A DNA stretch of 64,000 nucleotides from Candidatus Fukatsuia endosymbiont of Tuberolachnus salignus (GTDB lineage Bacteria; Pseudomonadota; Gammaproteobacteria; Enterobacterales; Enterobacteriaceae): positions 868,001 through 932,000 of the forward strand of contig NZ_OZ034983.1 of NCBI RefSeq assembly GCF_964030845.1, written 5' to 3'. The position numbers and the translations under genes were made by a program. Each line of letters begins with the position of its first letter. Positions within the stretch are counted from its first letter, which is position 1. Shown one piece after another: positions 17,757 through 25,394 of the stretch. The notes under the pieces are model-generated. The model saw nothing but the letters and a program-made list of their open reading frames with translations, was not told the DNA's origin and made no database searches.

Positions 17757-18110
17757 TATACTCAAGGGCCATTAATAAGCGATCTTCTAAACCCAGCTTG
17801 GGTTTCCGACCTCCTTTCCCTTGCTTATATTTATCTGCTTCATTCAATATCTTTATCATCTTTTCAAATGTACTGCGTTTAACTCCGGTTAAGCGCCGAA
17901 ATTTTTCCTCTTCCAATACCTTTATTTGTTCATATTTCATGGGGGCTCCTTGTTCAGGAGATTTTTACCAACATTCCTACATGAATGCTATAGCAGGCGC
18001 CGTATCAGTTGATTATGAAAATTAGAAATAACATATTGATATTAATTAATATTTATTAACAAAAGTGATCACGTTACATGGCGCCTGCTATAGTTTCCGA
18101 AGAGGTCTAA

Positions 18111-19088
18111 TGATCCCTAACTGATCATTGGGATGTCAGCGGTGAGTTTGAATGAAGCCTTAAGCTTTAAAGCTTGTAAGACAGATAAAACCCCGGTGAC
18201 ATATTCATCATCGCCTTCAAGACCGAACGGTATCTTGTGCTTCGAGCACGTATTTATAAGGATGATCTTGGCGAATTCTCTGATTTTTACTGTCATGTCT
18301 GGAGTGTATCTGATGGACAAAACCCCCGTCGGTATTGATATAGCAAAATTAAAGTTCGATGTGGCTGTCTGGATTGAAAGAAAAAAATATAAAACAAAAG
18401 TGTTTAACAATACCCCATCCGGTTTTAGCGACTTGCTGAAGTGGCTACTTCCTTACGGTGACTGCCACATTTGCCTGGAAGCAACCAGCCATTACAGTGT
18501 GCCACTGGCCACTTTTTTGGTGGATAACGGGATTGAGGTCAGTGTGGAAACCCCCGCCCGCATTCATGCCTTTGCTCAAAGTGAGCTGAGTCGTAACAAA
18601 ACGGACCAAGGGGATGCGAAGATGATTGCGCGTTATTGCGCGCTTTATTCGCCAGCACGCTGGTTTCCCGCCCCGTTAAATGAACGTCAGCTTATGGCAC
18701 TGATACGTCGTCTTAATCATTTAGTCGAAATGAAACAGATGGAATGTAACCGAAAAGAGGGGGCAGATGAAATAGTCCAGCCTTTTTTGACAGACAGTAT
18801 CTGTGCATTAGAAAAACAAATTGTCGAGATAAAACAGAAAATTAAAGAGCATATTAATAACTCCCCCGGGCTGAAAAAGAATAAGCATCTCTTGGAGAGT
18901 ATTCCTGGTATAGGCGAAATATTGAGTGCCACTTTATTGGCGTTTGTCGGTGATGTATCAAAATTTACTAGCAGCAAGCAAGTGGTCGCCTACGCAGGGC
19001 TTAATCCGAAACTGTGCGAATCAGGTGCATTTAAAGGGCGTAGCCGCCTCTCAAAAGTCGGGTGTACAGAACTCAGAAAAGCGCTATA
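18111..19088 (+). mobile_element. IS110-family element, diverged partial copy (copy 0)
   Basis: From 18111 the sequence matches the leader of the two intact IS110 copies at 24204 and 56396: TGATC..ACTGATCATTGGGATGTCA, then CCCCGGTGACATATT and GACCGAACGGTATCTTGTGC. The match is clearly diverged. The left end abuts the IS5-like element, and the right end is cut at 19088 by IS630 copy B. Confidence 0.8.
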
Positions 19089-19104
19089 TACCCGTGATCA
19101 ATGA
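18313..19104 (+). pseudogene. IS110-family transposase truncated by IS630
   Basis: The coding region starts MDKTPVGIDIAKLKFDVAVW, the DEDD/RuvC-like start of IS110 transposases, and runs about 258 residues to ELRKALY. There IS630 copy B adds TRDQ and a stop. The last 60 or so residues, which include the Transposase_20 C-terminus and the expected catalytic serine region, are missing. It is roughly three-quarters identical by eye to the intact IS110 transposases, so it is a different lineage. The ATG at 18313 is used because it aligns with the intact copies. Confidence 0.85.
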
Positions 19105-20182
19105 AGATGCTTGATTTTGAAGTCGATAAGGATCATGCTCATAGCCATGAAAATAGAGCTGACTGCTGACCAGAAAATTACCCTCGAAGCCCAACATCGT
19201 CAAAGCCATGACCGCCGTGTCTGTGACAGGATCCGGTGTGTTTTGTTGTCCGCAGACGGCTGGACTCCCCCTATGATTGCTCACTCACAGCTCATTAATG
19301 AAACCACGGTGCGGCGCCACCTTACAGACTATCATAAACTCAACAAGCTCAAGCCTGAAAATGGCGGCTCCGATGGCTATCTCAATGCGGAACAGACCAC
19401 GTCGCTGGTTGAACATCTCACCCAGCCGCTCTACCACCACAATCACCAAATTGTGGCGTATATCGCTGGACGCTGGAACATCACCTTTACCGTATCAGGT
19501 CTGTATAAAGGGTTGAAGCAGCATGGCTTTAGCTATAAAAAGCCGAAAGGTGTTCCGCATAAATTTGCCGTTGAGAAACAGCAGCAATTTATAAAGACCT
19601 ACAGCGAATTGAAAGACGCCGCGGGTAATGACCCCATACTGTTTATTGATGCCGTTCATCCGACACAAGCCACCAAAATAAGCTACGGCTGGATACGAAA
19701 AGGCCAGGATAAAACGATAGAGACCACCGGGAGCAGAACGCGGTTGAATATCATGGGAGCCTTGAACATCCAGAATGTGGCTAACCCCATAATCCGTGAT
19801 GATGAGACGATTAACAGCGAAAATGTGGTTCACTTCCTGTCTGCCATTCGCGCGCATTATCCCATCACGACAACGGCACATGTGATCCTCGAGGGTGCAG
19901 GCTATCACCGTTCACAGCTTGTGCAAGACGCCGCGCTTACGTTGAATATCCAGCTTCATTACCTTCCGCCGTATAGCCCGAATCTAAACCCGATAGAGCG
20001 ATTGTGGAAGGTGATGAATGAGCAAACACGAAACAATAGATATTACCCATCTAAACAGAGTTTTAAGAACGATATCTTAAACTTCTTTGAAGTGAAGCTA
20101 CCACAAATGGCAAGTTCTCTGGTATCTCGCTTAAACGATAATTGCCAGGCGCTAAATCCTGCATCTTGATTTCACTTGGGTA
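19089..20182 (+). mobile_element. IS630-family element, copy B, at a mosaic junction
   Basis: This is the same 1094-bp unit as copies A and C, in the opposite orientation to A. Its left flank is the IS110 gene and its right flank is an unrelated IS630-type pseudogene (TAGCTATAAAAAAAAC). The flanks do not belong together, which suggests recombination between IS630 copies. Confidence 0.9.
19111..20169 (+). CDS. IS630-family transposase, copy B
   Basis: This 352-residue protein is nearly identical to copy A (RRVCDR in place of RRVRDR near residue 37). All DDE-region phrases are intact, including LFIDAVHPTQ and YSPNLNPIERLW. The gene is potentially active although the element is at a rearranged junction. 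Confidence 0.9.
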   Translation: MILKSIRIMLIAMKIELTADQKITLEAQHRQSHDRRVCDRIRCVLLSADGWTPPMIAHSQLINETTVRRHLTDYHKLNKLKPENGGSDGYLNAEQTTSLVEHLTQPLYHHNHQIVAYIAGRWNITFTVSGLYKGLKQHGFSYKKPKGVPHKFAVEKQQQFIKTYSELKDAAGNDPILFIDAVHPTQATKISYGWIRKGQDKTIETTGSRTRLNIMGALNIQNVANPIIRDDETINSENVVHFLSAIRAHYPITTTAHVILEGAGYHRSQLVQDAALTLNIQLHYLPPYSPNLNPIERLWKVMNEQTRNNRYYPSKQSFKNDILNFFEVKLPQMASSLVSRLNDNCQALNPAS

Positions 20183-20721
20183 TAGCTATAAAAAAAACAT
20201 TTTATCATCCAAAAGCCAACGTCCAATCCCGAGAAGATTTTCAGATCAAGATCCAGGCCTATGAAGCCAGCGAGACCCCCATTATTTACGTGGATAAAAG
20301 CGGTTTTGCTCATGAGATGCCCCGCCTCTACGGCTATTGAGCTAAAGGTAAGCGGTGTTACGGTCAACATGATTGGCACGCTAAAGCGCGTACCAATGTC
20401 ATCGGCGCTCAGCTTAACGGAAAATTAACCACCGTTTGTGCCTTTGAATATAATATCAATAGCGATATTTGTTATGCGTGGGTAACCCAAGACTGACTGC
20501 CAAAAATCCCTCAAGGGGCTGTCATCGTGATGGATAATGTGAGCTTTCACAAACGCCAGGATATACAGTCTGCTAGACAAAAATCCGGTTTTATTCTGGA
20601 ATATCTCCCGACGTATTCTCCTGACCTCAACCCAATTGAGCACAAATGGGCTCAGGCTAAAGCCCTTCGTAGGAAACGACAATGCGATATCGACACTCTC
20701 TTTTCTGACCCTTTGTTTTGA
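20183..20721 (+). pseudogene. Second-type IS630 transposase, decayed
   Basis: The plus strand reads SYKKNILSSKSQRP, then after a frameshift TPIIYVDKSGFAHEMPRLYGY, a stop, KGKRCYGQHDWHAKARTNVIG, another stop, and VIVMDNVSFHKRQDI...YSPDLNPIEHKWAQAK. This is the DDE domain of an IS630 relative different from copies A-C, broken by several stops and lacking its N-terminus. A related relic lies at 63426-64000 on the other strand. Confidence 0.85.
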
Positions 20722-20883
20722 ATCAATTTATACGGCTACAGCCATACCGCCTGAGCTGGGCTTCCATCTCATCAAGGCTGCCTCCTAAGGTCGGCGACGT
20801 GAAGTAGTCTGTTATCTCTTGATTTTTTTGAAGAAACGGTGTTATCTATTAGCCGGTCCCGTTACTCGTTCAGCTAAGGTGTT

Positions 20884-21132
20884 ATGCCTAAAAATATCTG
20901 TCACTCACATCAAACAGCGCATACCAAAATGGTGAAGCAGACCTTGAAAGAGGTTGCTAAAGCCTTAGCCATGCCTTATCAGAAAACGCATCAGGCCTTT
21001 ACTGGCGGAGATAATCTTTTCATTACAGAGACGTTTTGGGAAATATTCTGGGCTCGCTTTCCCGCAGAGTCTGCAATGAATGCGGTCTATTTTTGCCCGG
21101 AGTGTCGGTCGTTTGATCTAGAACACCCGTGA
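20884..21132 (+). CDS. Small hypothetical ORF ahead of the IS91 transposase
   Basis: This 82-residue frame ends 15 bp before the IS91-type transposase. It has no recognised domain; a CPECRSFDLEHP tail hints at a metal-binding pair, but two cysteines alone are weak evidence. It may be an accessory ORF of the IS91 element or chance. No strong ribosome site is visible. Confidence 0.3.
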   Translation: MPKNICHSHQTAHTKMVKQTLKEVAKALAMPYQKTHQAFTGGDNLFITETFWEIFWARFPAESAMNAVYFCPECRSFDLEHP

Positions 21133-21147
21133 TGCTTGAGCTGAAAG

Positions 21148-22329
21148 ATGAACCGTAAACTGCGTCATCCTTTTCAGGTCGGTCATGCGTGGTGGAATTA
21201 CTATTGTGCTCATGCGGATAAAATACGGCCGGTGGTGGTCGATAATCTGATTAAACTGTTTTCCTGCGGAACATCGGCGCTGGGGTTTGCCAGCTGGCGC
21301 TGTCAAAAGGCAGGCTGTACGCACACCAAACGGATTTGCTTTACCTGCCACAGCCGTTCATGCCCTTCCTGTGGTAAGAAAGCCACAGAGCGGTGGGTGG
21401 CCAAACAGCGCACGGTGCTTCCCATCACAAAATGGCAACACATTACGTTCACTTTTCCCCGTGAGTTCTGGCCGTTGTTTGAGCTAAATCGTGCGCTGTT
21501 AACGCATCTCAGTCGTCTCGCTGCCAAGGTTATTTTAGATTTTTGCCAGCCAAAAAACCTATTGCCTGGCCTATTCACGGCGTTGCATACGCATGGGCGA
21601 GCGCTGAATTGGCATCCTCATGTGCATCTTTCGGTGACCTGTGGCGGACTCGATGACAATGCCGAAAAATGGAAAAAAATCACGTTTAGCGGAAAAACGT
21701 TGATGAAACAGTGGCGTTATCAGATTATCACACTACTTCGTCAACAGTGGGATACCTTGCAATTACCACCGGAGTTATCACAAACCCTCACGAGGCCGGG
21801 TCAACGGGAGCAGTTTCTGGATTTCCATTACCAACGGCATTGGAATATCGACCTGGCAAAGCCGACAGACAATGCCCAGCAAACGCTCAATTATTTAGGC
21901 CGTTATTTAAAAAAGCCTCCGGTGTCGTTATCCCGGCTGGAACATTATAACGGCCAGGAAGTGACCTATCGCTACCTCAGTCATAAAACCCGAGAGCAAG
22001 AAAAACTTAACCTCAGTATGGACGAGTTTATTCAGCGTTTTATTAGCCACATTCCGGATAAACATTTTAGGATGGTCCGCTATTATGGTTTTTTAGCGCC
22101 CCGCCGTCGGACTACACTGCTGCCGATTATAGATGCTTTGTTGGGGCAGGAAAAAGAAAAAACCGTCAACATCACTTATGCGGCAATGTTAAAACGCCTA
22201 AGTCGTATTGACCCTCATGAGTGCATCCTGTGTGGCTCTCGTTTGGTGCTAAGCGGTATCACATCAGGCTTGCCGTGGCATCAGTTAATGCTTCACCATG
22301 AATCTCTGGCAAAAATGAAGGGGATTTAG
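21148..22329 (+). CDS. IS91-family rolling-circle transposase
   Basis: This 393-residue transposase of the Y2 HUH type has an N-terminal zinc-binding region with paired cysteines (CQKAGC, CFTCHSRSCPSCGKK, about residues 52-78), the HUH motif in LNWHPHVHLSVTCGGL near 150, and the tyrosine pair in LNYLGRYLKKPP near 248. A CxxC tail (CILCGSR) closes the protein. Length is normal for IS91. It would move the element by rolling-circle transposition without target duplication. The element ends (oriIS, terIS) were not identified with confidence; the GC-rich stretch after the stop, 22330-22370, is the place to look. It ends about 180 bp from the truncated apyrase gene. Confidence 0.9.
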   Translation: MNRKLRHPFQVGHAWWNYYCAHADKIRPVVVDNLIKLFSCGTSALGFASWRCQKAGCTHTKRICFTCHSRSCPSCGKKATERWVAKQRTVLPITKWQHITFTFPREFWPLFELNRALLTHLSRLAAKVILDFCQPKNLLPGLFTALHTHGRALNWHPHVHLSVTCGGLDDNAEKWKKITFSGKTLMKQWRYQIITLLRQQWDTLQLPPELSQTLTRPGQREQFLDFHYQRHWNIDLAKPTDNAQQTLNYLGRYLKKPPVSLSRLEHYNGQEVTYRYLSHKTREQEKLNLSMDEFIQRFISHIPDKHFRMVRYYGFLAPRRRTTLLPIIDALLGQEKEKTVNITYAAMLKRLSRIDPHECILCGSRLVLSGITSGLPWHQLMLHHESLAKMKGI

Positions 22330-22505
22330 CCTCTGCAGGGAAGGGGCGCCTCGCGTTCGAAAATGCTGGTTTTTTAAACGAAAATGACCCTATTATCACC
22401 CGGGACTCTCTACGTTAAGGAGAATAACCCTAAAGTTTGAAAATAATATCGTTTATTTTTTGATCCAATTCTGTTTTTGACAATAAAACCAAATTATTAA
22501 AATTC

Positions 22506-22982
22506 CTATCTATTAAAATTATTATCACTTACTGCTTCTTTTGCACGTGTATAAATCTCTTTTTGGTGTGATCCTGTGACCTTACGCATACCTGCCGTGC
22601 CTAATATATTGACAACCACTTCATCTGGTTTAATTTTATGTTCTTGTAATAAAAAAGTCGCTATCTCTCTTAGCATAGGATTAATAATTTCTGTTTTTAT
22701 ATTATTCACTTTTTCTAAAGGAAGTTTTTTCTCTACATCAAAGAGTGGAGTTATTTTTATGGTGTTTTTGTCTATTTGGTAGAGATAAGCACGTGTTTTG
22801 CTGCTCCCCGCATCGAAAACGACTTCATATCGAGTATTTTTTTCTACGCTAATATTTTCCACGTTAGCATGAGCATGAAAACTATAACTCGTCATGACCA
22901 TCAACATAGCGAATGAAAATATATTATTGATTTTATTATGAAAATTTTTAACAAATTTGTTTGCTATTTTAATAGTTAACAT
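22506..22982 (-). pseudogene. Truncated secreted apyrase-like (GDA1/CD39 NTPDase) gene
   Basis: The 158-residue open part has a basic start, a hydrophobic signal (about residues 17-38, ending HAHA) and then two apyrase conserved regions: VFDAGSSKTRAYLYQ (ACR1, nucleotide phosphate loop) and NILGTAGMRKV (ACR2-like). Family members run to 350 residues or more. Here the frame stops soon after ACR2, and ACR3-5 with the catalytic glutamate region are missing. A further open stretch in the next frame runs to about 22434 and then ends. A good ribosome site (AGGG, 9 nt upstream) supports the start. NTPDases remove phosphates from extracellular nucleotides and are virulence factors in some intracellular bacteria. 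This copy is probably inactive. Confidence 0.7.
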
Positions 22983-23576
22983 GTCTTATATCCCTATTTT
23001 TTATTAGGCAGCATCATATAATTTTTATATTTTTTTTGCATTATTTTATTTATATGGCTGACAATTTTTGTTGTTTAAATCAATAATGGGTCTTTAACAA
23101 GACAGTAAGAGCCTGTTTGAAATCTGTTGTGCTTGCTGATACTTCATTAAAAATTCGCTCAAAATACTCATTTAGGTCCTTAATAGACTTCTTGCATAAC
23201 CCGCTATGTGAATGAAACTTGTTTATGCCCCTGAGAGGCGAATAGAGGGCTGTTAAGTGTGTGATCACTTGTTAGTAAGGTGAGCGTATGTCTCCTGCCG
23301 TAAAACCTGTTATACGGGATTTTTTGGTACGTGAGACGAAATATACCCACTTAATGTTTATCGCTAGTAAAATTCTGAATTTTCTATACGTCAAATAACT
23401 AGGATCTAGGATAATGTCTTAACGCCATGCTTTTTCTGCACGCTAAGCGGGTTTTGTTTTTTTTCACGCGCGCGCGGATTAGAAAAGATTATATTCTTTT
23501 GATTATTAAAAGATTAGTGAAAAATAGGACTGAAGTTTTTTACTTTATTAATCATAATGTTAATTATAAATTTTAT
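22983..23576. other. AT-rich stretch before the iterons, no convincing gene
   Basis: About 590 bp of low GC content. A 62-codon minus-strand frame (23080-23268) and a 35-codon plus-strand frame (23288-23395, preceded by AAGGTGAG) exist but match nothing I recognise. The last 75 bp (23500-23575) are extremely AT-rich and directly touch the iteron array, as an origin melting region would. No perfect DnaA box was found. Confidence 0.4.
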
Positions 23577-23840
23577 CGTGCTTTGGTATCCGCTATGCCG
23601 TGCTTTGGTATCCGCTATGCCGTGCTTCGGTATCCGCTATGCCGTGCTTCGGTATCCGCTATGCCGTGCTTCGGTATCCGCTATGCCGTGCTTTGGTATC
23701 CGCTATGCCGTGCTTCGGTATCCGCTATGCCGTGCTTTGGTATCCGCTGTGCCGTGCTTTGGTATCCGCTATGCCGTGCTTTGGTATCCGCTATGCCGTG
23801 CTTTGGTATCCGCTATGCCGTGCTTTAGTATCCGCTATGC
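23577..23840 (+). repeat. Twelve 22-bp iterons, probable plasmid replication origin
   Basis: Exactly 12 tandem copies of a 22-bp unit with core GGTATCCGCTATGCC fill 264 bp with no gaps. Variation is limited: a T/C alternation in GCTT(T/C)GG, one CTGTGCC in copy 8 and one TTAGT in copy 12. A period of two helical turns, an adjoining AT-rich tract and a TrfA-type initiator gene 330 bp downstream fit an iteron-controlled plasmid origin. The Rep protein would bind these repeats to start replication and to limit copy number. All three forward frames read through the array, but that is a by-product of the repeat. Confidence 0.85.
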
Positions 23841-24027
23841 CAGGTGATCAAAAAAGATAGATATCAAGTCATGTTGACGAGACGAAATTATGGATGTTTT
23901 TTTTTTTCAGAGTGCTATATTCGGGAGGAAGGAATTTTATTCAACTAAATAATGAGTTTAACGCAGGCAAAAAGAGTTCAGCCCTCTCCTCACCTGCTGA
24001 CCACTACAACCTATACAAGAGGCTGCT

Positions 24028-24171
24028 ATGGATACTCTCGATCTTACCGGATCACCCCTATTTTGCCAGTGCTCTACTCCATTTATTTCGCGTCCTATTT
24101 ATTTTTATCCTATGCTTTTGGGTGTTTATTTGCCGAACCTATTAATTTTTTTTAATGGAAGCAAAGAGTAA
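24028..24171 (+). CDS. Possible small ORF coupled to the original trfA start
   Basis: This 47-codon frame (MDTLDLTGSPLFCQC...) is preceded by AGAGG at good spacing, and its stop overlaps the original trfA ATG as TAATG, a layout typical of translational coupling. Other frames across 23894-24155 are also open and hydrophobic, so the choice is uncertain. No family is recognised. If real, it could be a leader peptide that sets Rep expression. Confidence 0.3.
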   Translation: MDTLDLTGSPLFCQCSTPFISRPIYFYPMLLGVYLPNLLIFFNGSKE

Positions 24172-24203
24172 TGGCTAAAAATATTAGAGATCTCATGAAG
24201 CCT
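24171..24203 (+). pseudogene. Original 5' end of trfA, cut off by IS110
   Basis: ATG followed by ten codons (MAKNIRDLMKP) runs into the IS110 left end. Joining position 24203 to 25412, which removes the element with one CT core, continues the frame as VLKTLEAKKADGLS into the Rep gene without any shift, giving a 299-residue protein. This is strong evidence that it is the lost beginning of the initiator gene. Confidence 0.75.
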
Positions 24204-24434
24204 TATATCTTGATTATTAACTTTCAAAGGTTGATGATCCCCAACTGATCATTGGGATGTCACCGGAGAGTTTGTTTGCGCCCTTAGGCTTAAAGCTTGT
24301 GCAGTCAGATAAAACCCCGGTGACATATTTATCGTCGCCTGTAAGACCGAACGGTATCTTGTGCTAAGAGCACGTATTTATAAGGAAGGTCGGGGCGATC
24401 ATTTAATTATCTGTTTTTCATGGGAGAATCAGCC
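24204..24434 (+). ncRNA. Candidate bridge RNA region of IS110 copy 1
   Basis: The 231-bp leader before the transposase start is noncoding, unusually long for an IS and conserved even in the diverged copy 0 (18111-18312): ACTGATCATTGGGATGTCA, CCCCGGTGACATATT and GACCGAACGGTATCTTGTGC. IS110 group elements are known to encode a structured bridge RNA here that pairs with target and donor DNA. Repeated GGTGACAT/GATGTCACC-like segments can pair. The RNA identity is inferred from position and conservation only. Confidence 0.55.
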
Positions 24435-25394
24435 ATGGACAAGACCGCAGTGGGTATTGATGTTGCCAAATTAAAATTCGATGTTGCAGTGTGGGTAGAG
24501 AGAAAAAAGTATAAAACAAAAGCATTCCCGAATACCCCCTCTGGATTTAGCCAACTACTGAAATGGCTTATCCCTTACGGGGATTGTCATATTTGTCTCG
24601 AAGCCACAGGGAGTTACAGTGTTCCACTGGCTATGTTCTTAGTTGATAATGGCATTGACGTCAGCCTAGAAAACCCATCACGTATTCATGCCTTTGGTGA
24701 GAGTGAACTGAGTCGGAACAAGACGGATCAGGGGGATGCAAAAATGATAGTGCGCTACTGCGCACTGCATACACCTGTCCTCTGGACTCCTCCTCCCTTG
24801 AGCGAACGTCAATTAACCGCGCTAGTACGCCATCTAAAGAGTTTAGAGGAAATGAGGCAAATGCAAGAAAATCGGCAATCAGTGGCTGACGATGTCGTTC
24901 AATCCTCACTGCTTGAAATCATTTCTGCACTTAAACAACAAATCCAGGCCACCAAAGAAAAAATAAAAAACCATATCGATAACGATCCTGACTTAAAGAA
25001 AAATAAAGCGTTGCTGGAGAGTATTCCTGGTATCGGTGAAATACTAAGTGCCAGTTTGCTGGCGTATGTGGGTAATGTGTCAAAATTCACTAACAGTAAG
25101 GCAGTGGTGGCCTATGCCGGGCTTAACCCAAAACTTTGTGAATCAGGTTTATTTAAAGGACGGAGCCGCCTATCAAAACGGGGTCATACCGAGCTCAGGA
25201 AAGCGTTGTATATGCCCGCTCTGGCTGCCCTTTCTTGTAATCCGATAGTGAAAGCACAGTGGCAACGACTCGTATCACGCCATAAAGGGGGTAAAATGGG
25301 CGTCTGTGCGGCAATGCGCAAATTACTCCAACTGGCGTATGGTGTGCTGAAATCAGGCATCCCATTCGATACAAAAATAGCACTTGCATCATGA
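24435..25394 (+). CDS. IS110-family transposase, copy 1
   Basis: This 319-residue transposase has an N-terminal RuvC-like DEDD domain (GIDVAKLKFDVAVW, CLEATGSY, KTDQGDAKMIVRYC) and a C-terminal Transposase_20 domain (LLESIPGIGEILSASLLAYVG, AYAGLNPKLCESG, RKALYMPALAALS with the likely catalytic serine). The ATG at 24435 has GGGAG 8 nt upstream and aligns with the other copies; an in-frame ATG 15 nt earlier has none. Its TGA overlaps the ATG of the current trfA frame. Confidence 0.93.
   Translation: MDKTAVGIDVAKLKFDVAVWVERKKYKTKAFPNTPSGFSQLLKWLIPYGDCHICLEATGSYSVPLAMFLVDNGIDVSLENPSRIHAFGESELSRNKTDQGDAKMIVRYCALHTPVLWTPPPLSERQLTALVRHLKSLEEMRQMQENRQSVADDVVQSSLLEIISALKQQIQATKEKIKNHIDNDPDLKKNKALLESIPGIGEILSASLLAYVGNVSKFTNSKAVVAYAGLNPKLCESGLFKGRSRLSKRGHTELRKALYMPALAALSCNPIVKAQWQRLVSRHKGGKMGVCAAMRKLLQLAYGVLKSGIPFDTKIALAS

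Larger units (their letters stand above)
16022..17940 (-). pseudogene. IS5-family (DDE_Tnp_4-like) transposase, split by IS630 and frameshifted
   Basis: The N-terminal part (17940 down to about 17756) begins MKYEQIKVLEEEKFRRLTGV, a helix-turn-helix region. After the IS630 insert the frame resumes at about 16662 with LREYRTYFHVSRSDGVSE and the DDE start VLIDATETPIE. A frameshift near 16440 moves the rest (QVIVDKKSK, TDTGYQGLGKIH, final E region NRRKRFGLRFNLIAAIYN) to another frame. The frameshift could be programmed, as in some IS5 members, but the IS630 insertion alone inactivates the gene. Confidence 0.8.
16001..18108 (-). mobile_element. IS5-like element interrupted by an IS630 copy
   Basis: The outer ends are perfect inverted repeats, GACCTCTTCGGAAACT at 16001 and its complement ending at 18108, each flanked by TA. 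Removing the inner IS630 copy leaves about 1.0 kb, the expected size of a small IS5-group element. It encodes the split transposase described separately, on the minus strand. Confidence 0.8.

Noticed and set aside
23080..23268. 62-codon minus-strand frame near the iterons
   Set aside because: No family match by eye and no ribosome site; kept only as a remark in the intergenic entry.
23577..23840. CRISPR array
   Set aside because: The 22-bp units are contiguous with no spacers between them, and no cas genes are present.
23427..23860. Overlapping open frames in all three forward frames (RYPLCRAL-type repeats)
   Set aside because: They are translations of the 22-bp iteron array; every frame stays open because the unit lacks stops. 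No start signals and nothing protein-like outside the repeat.
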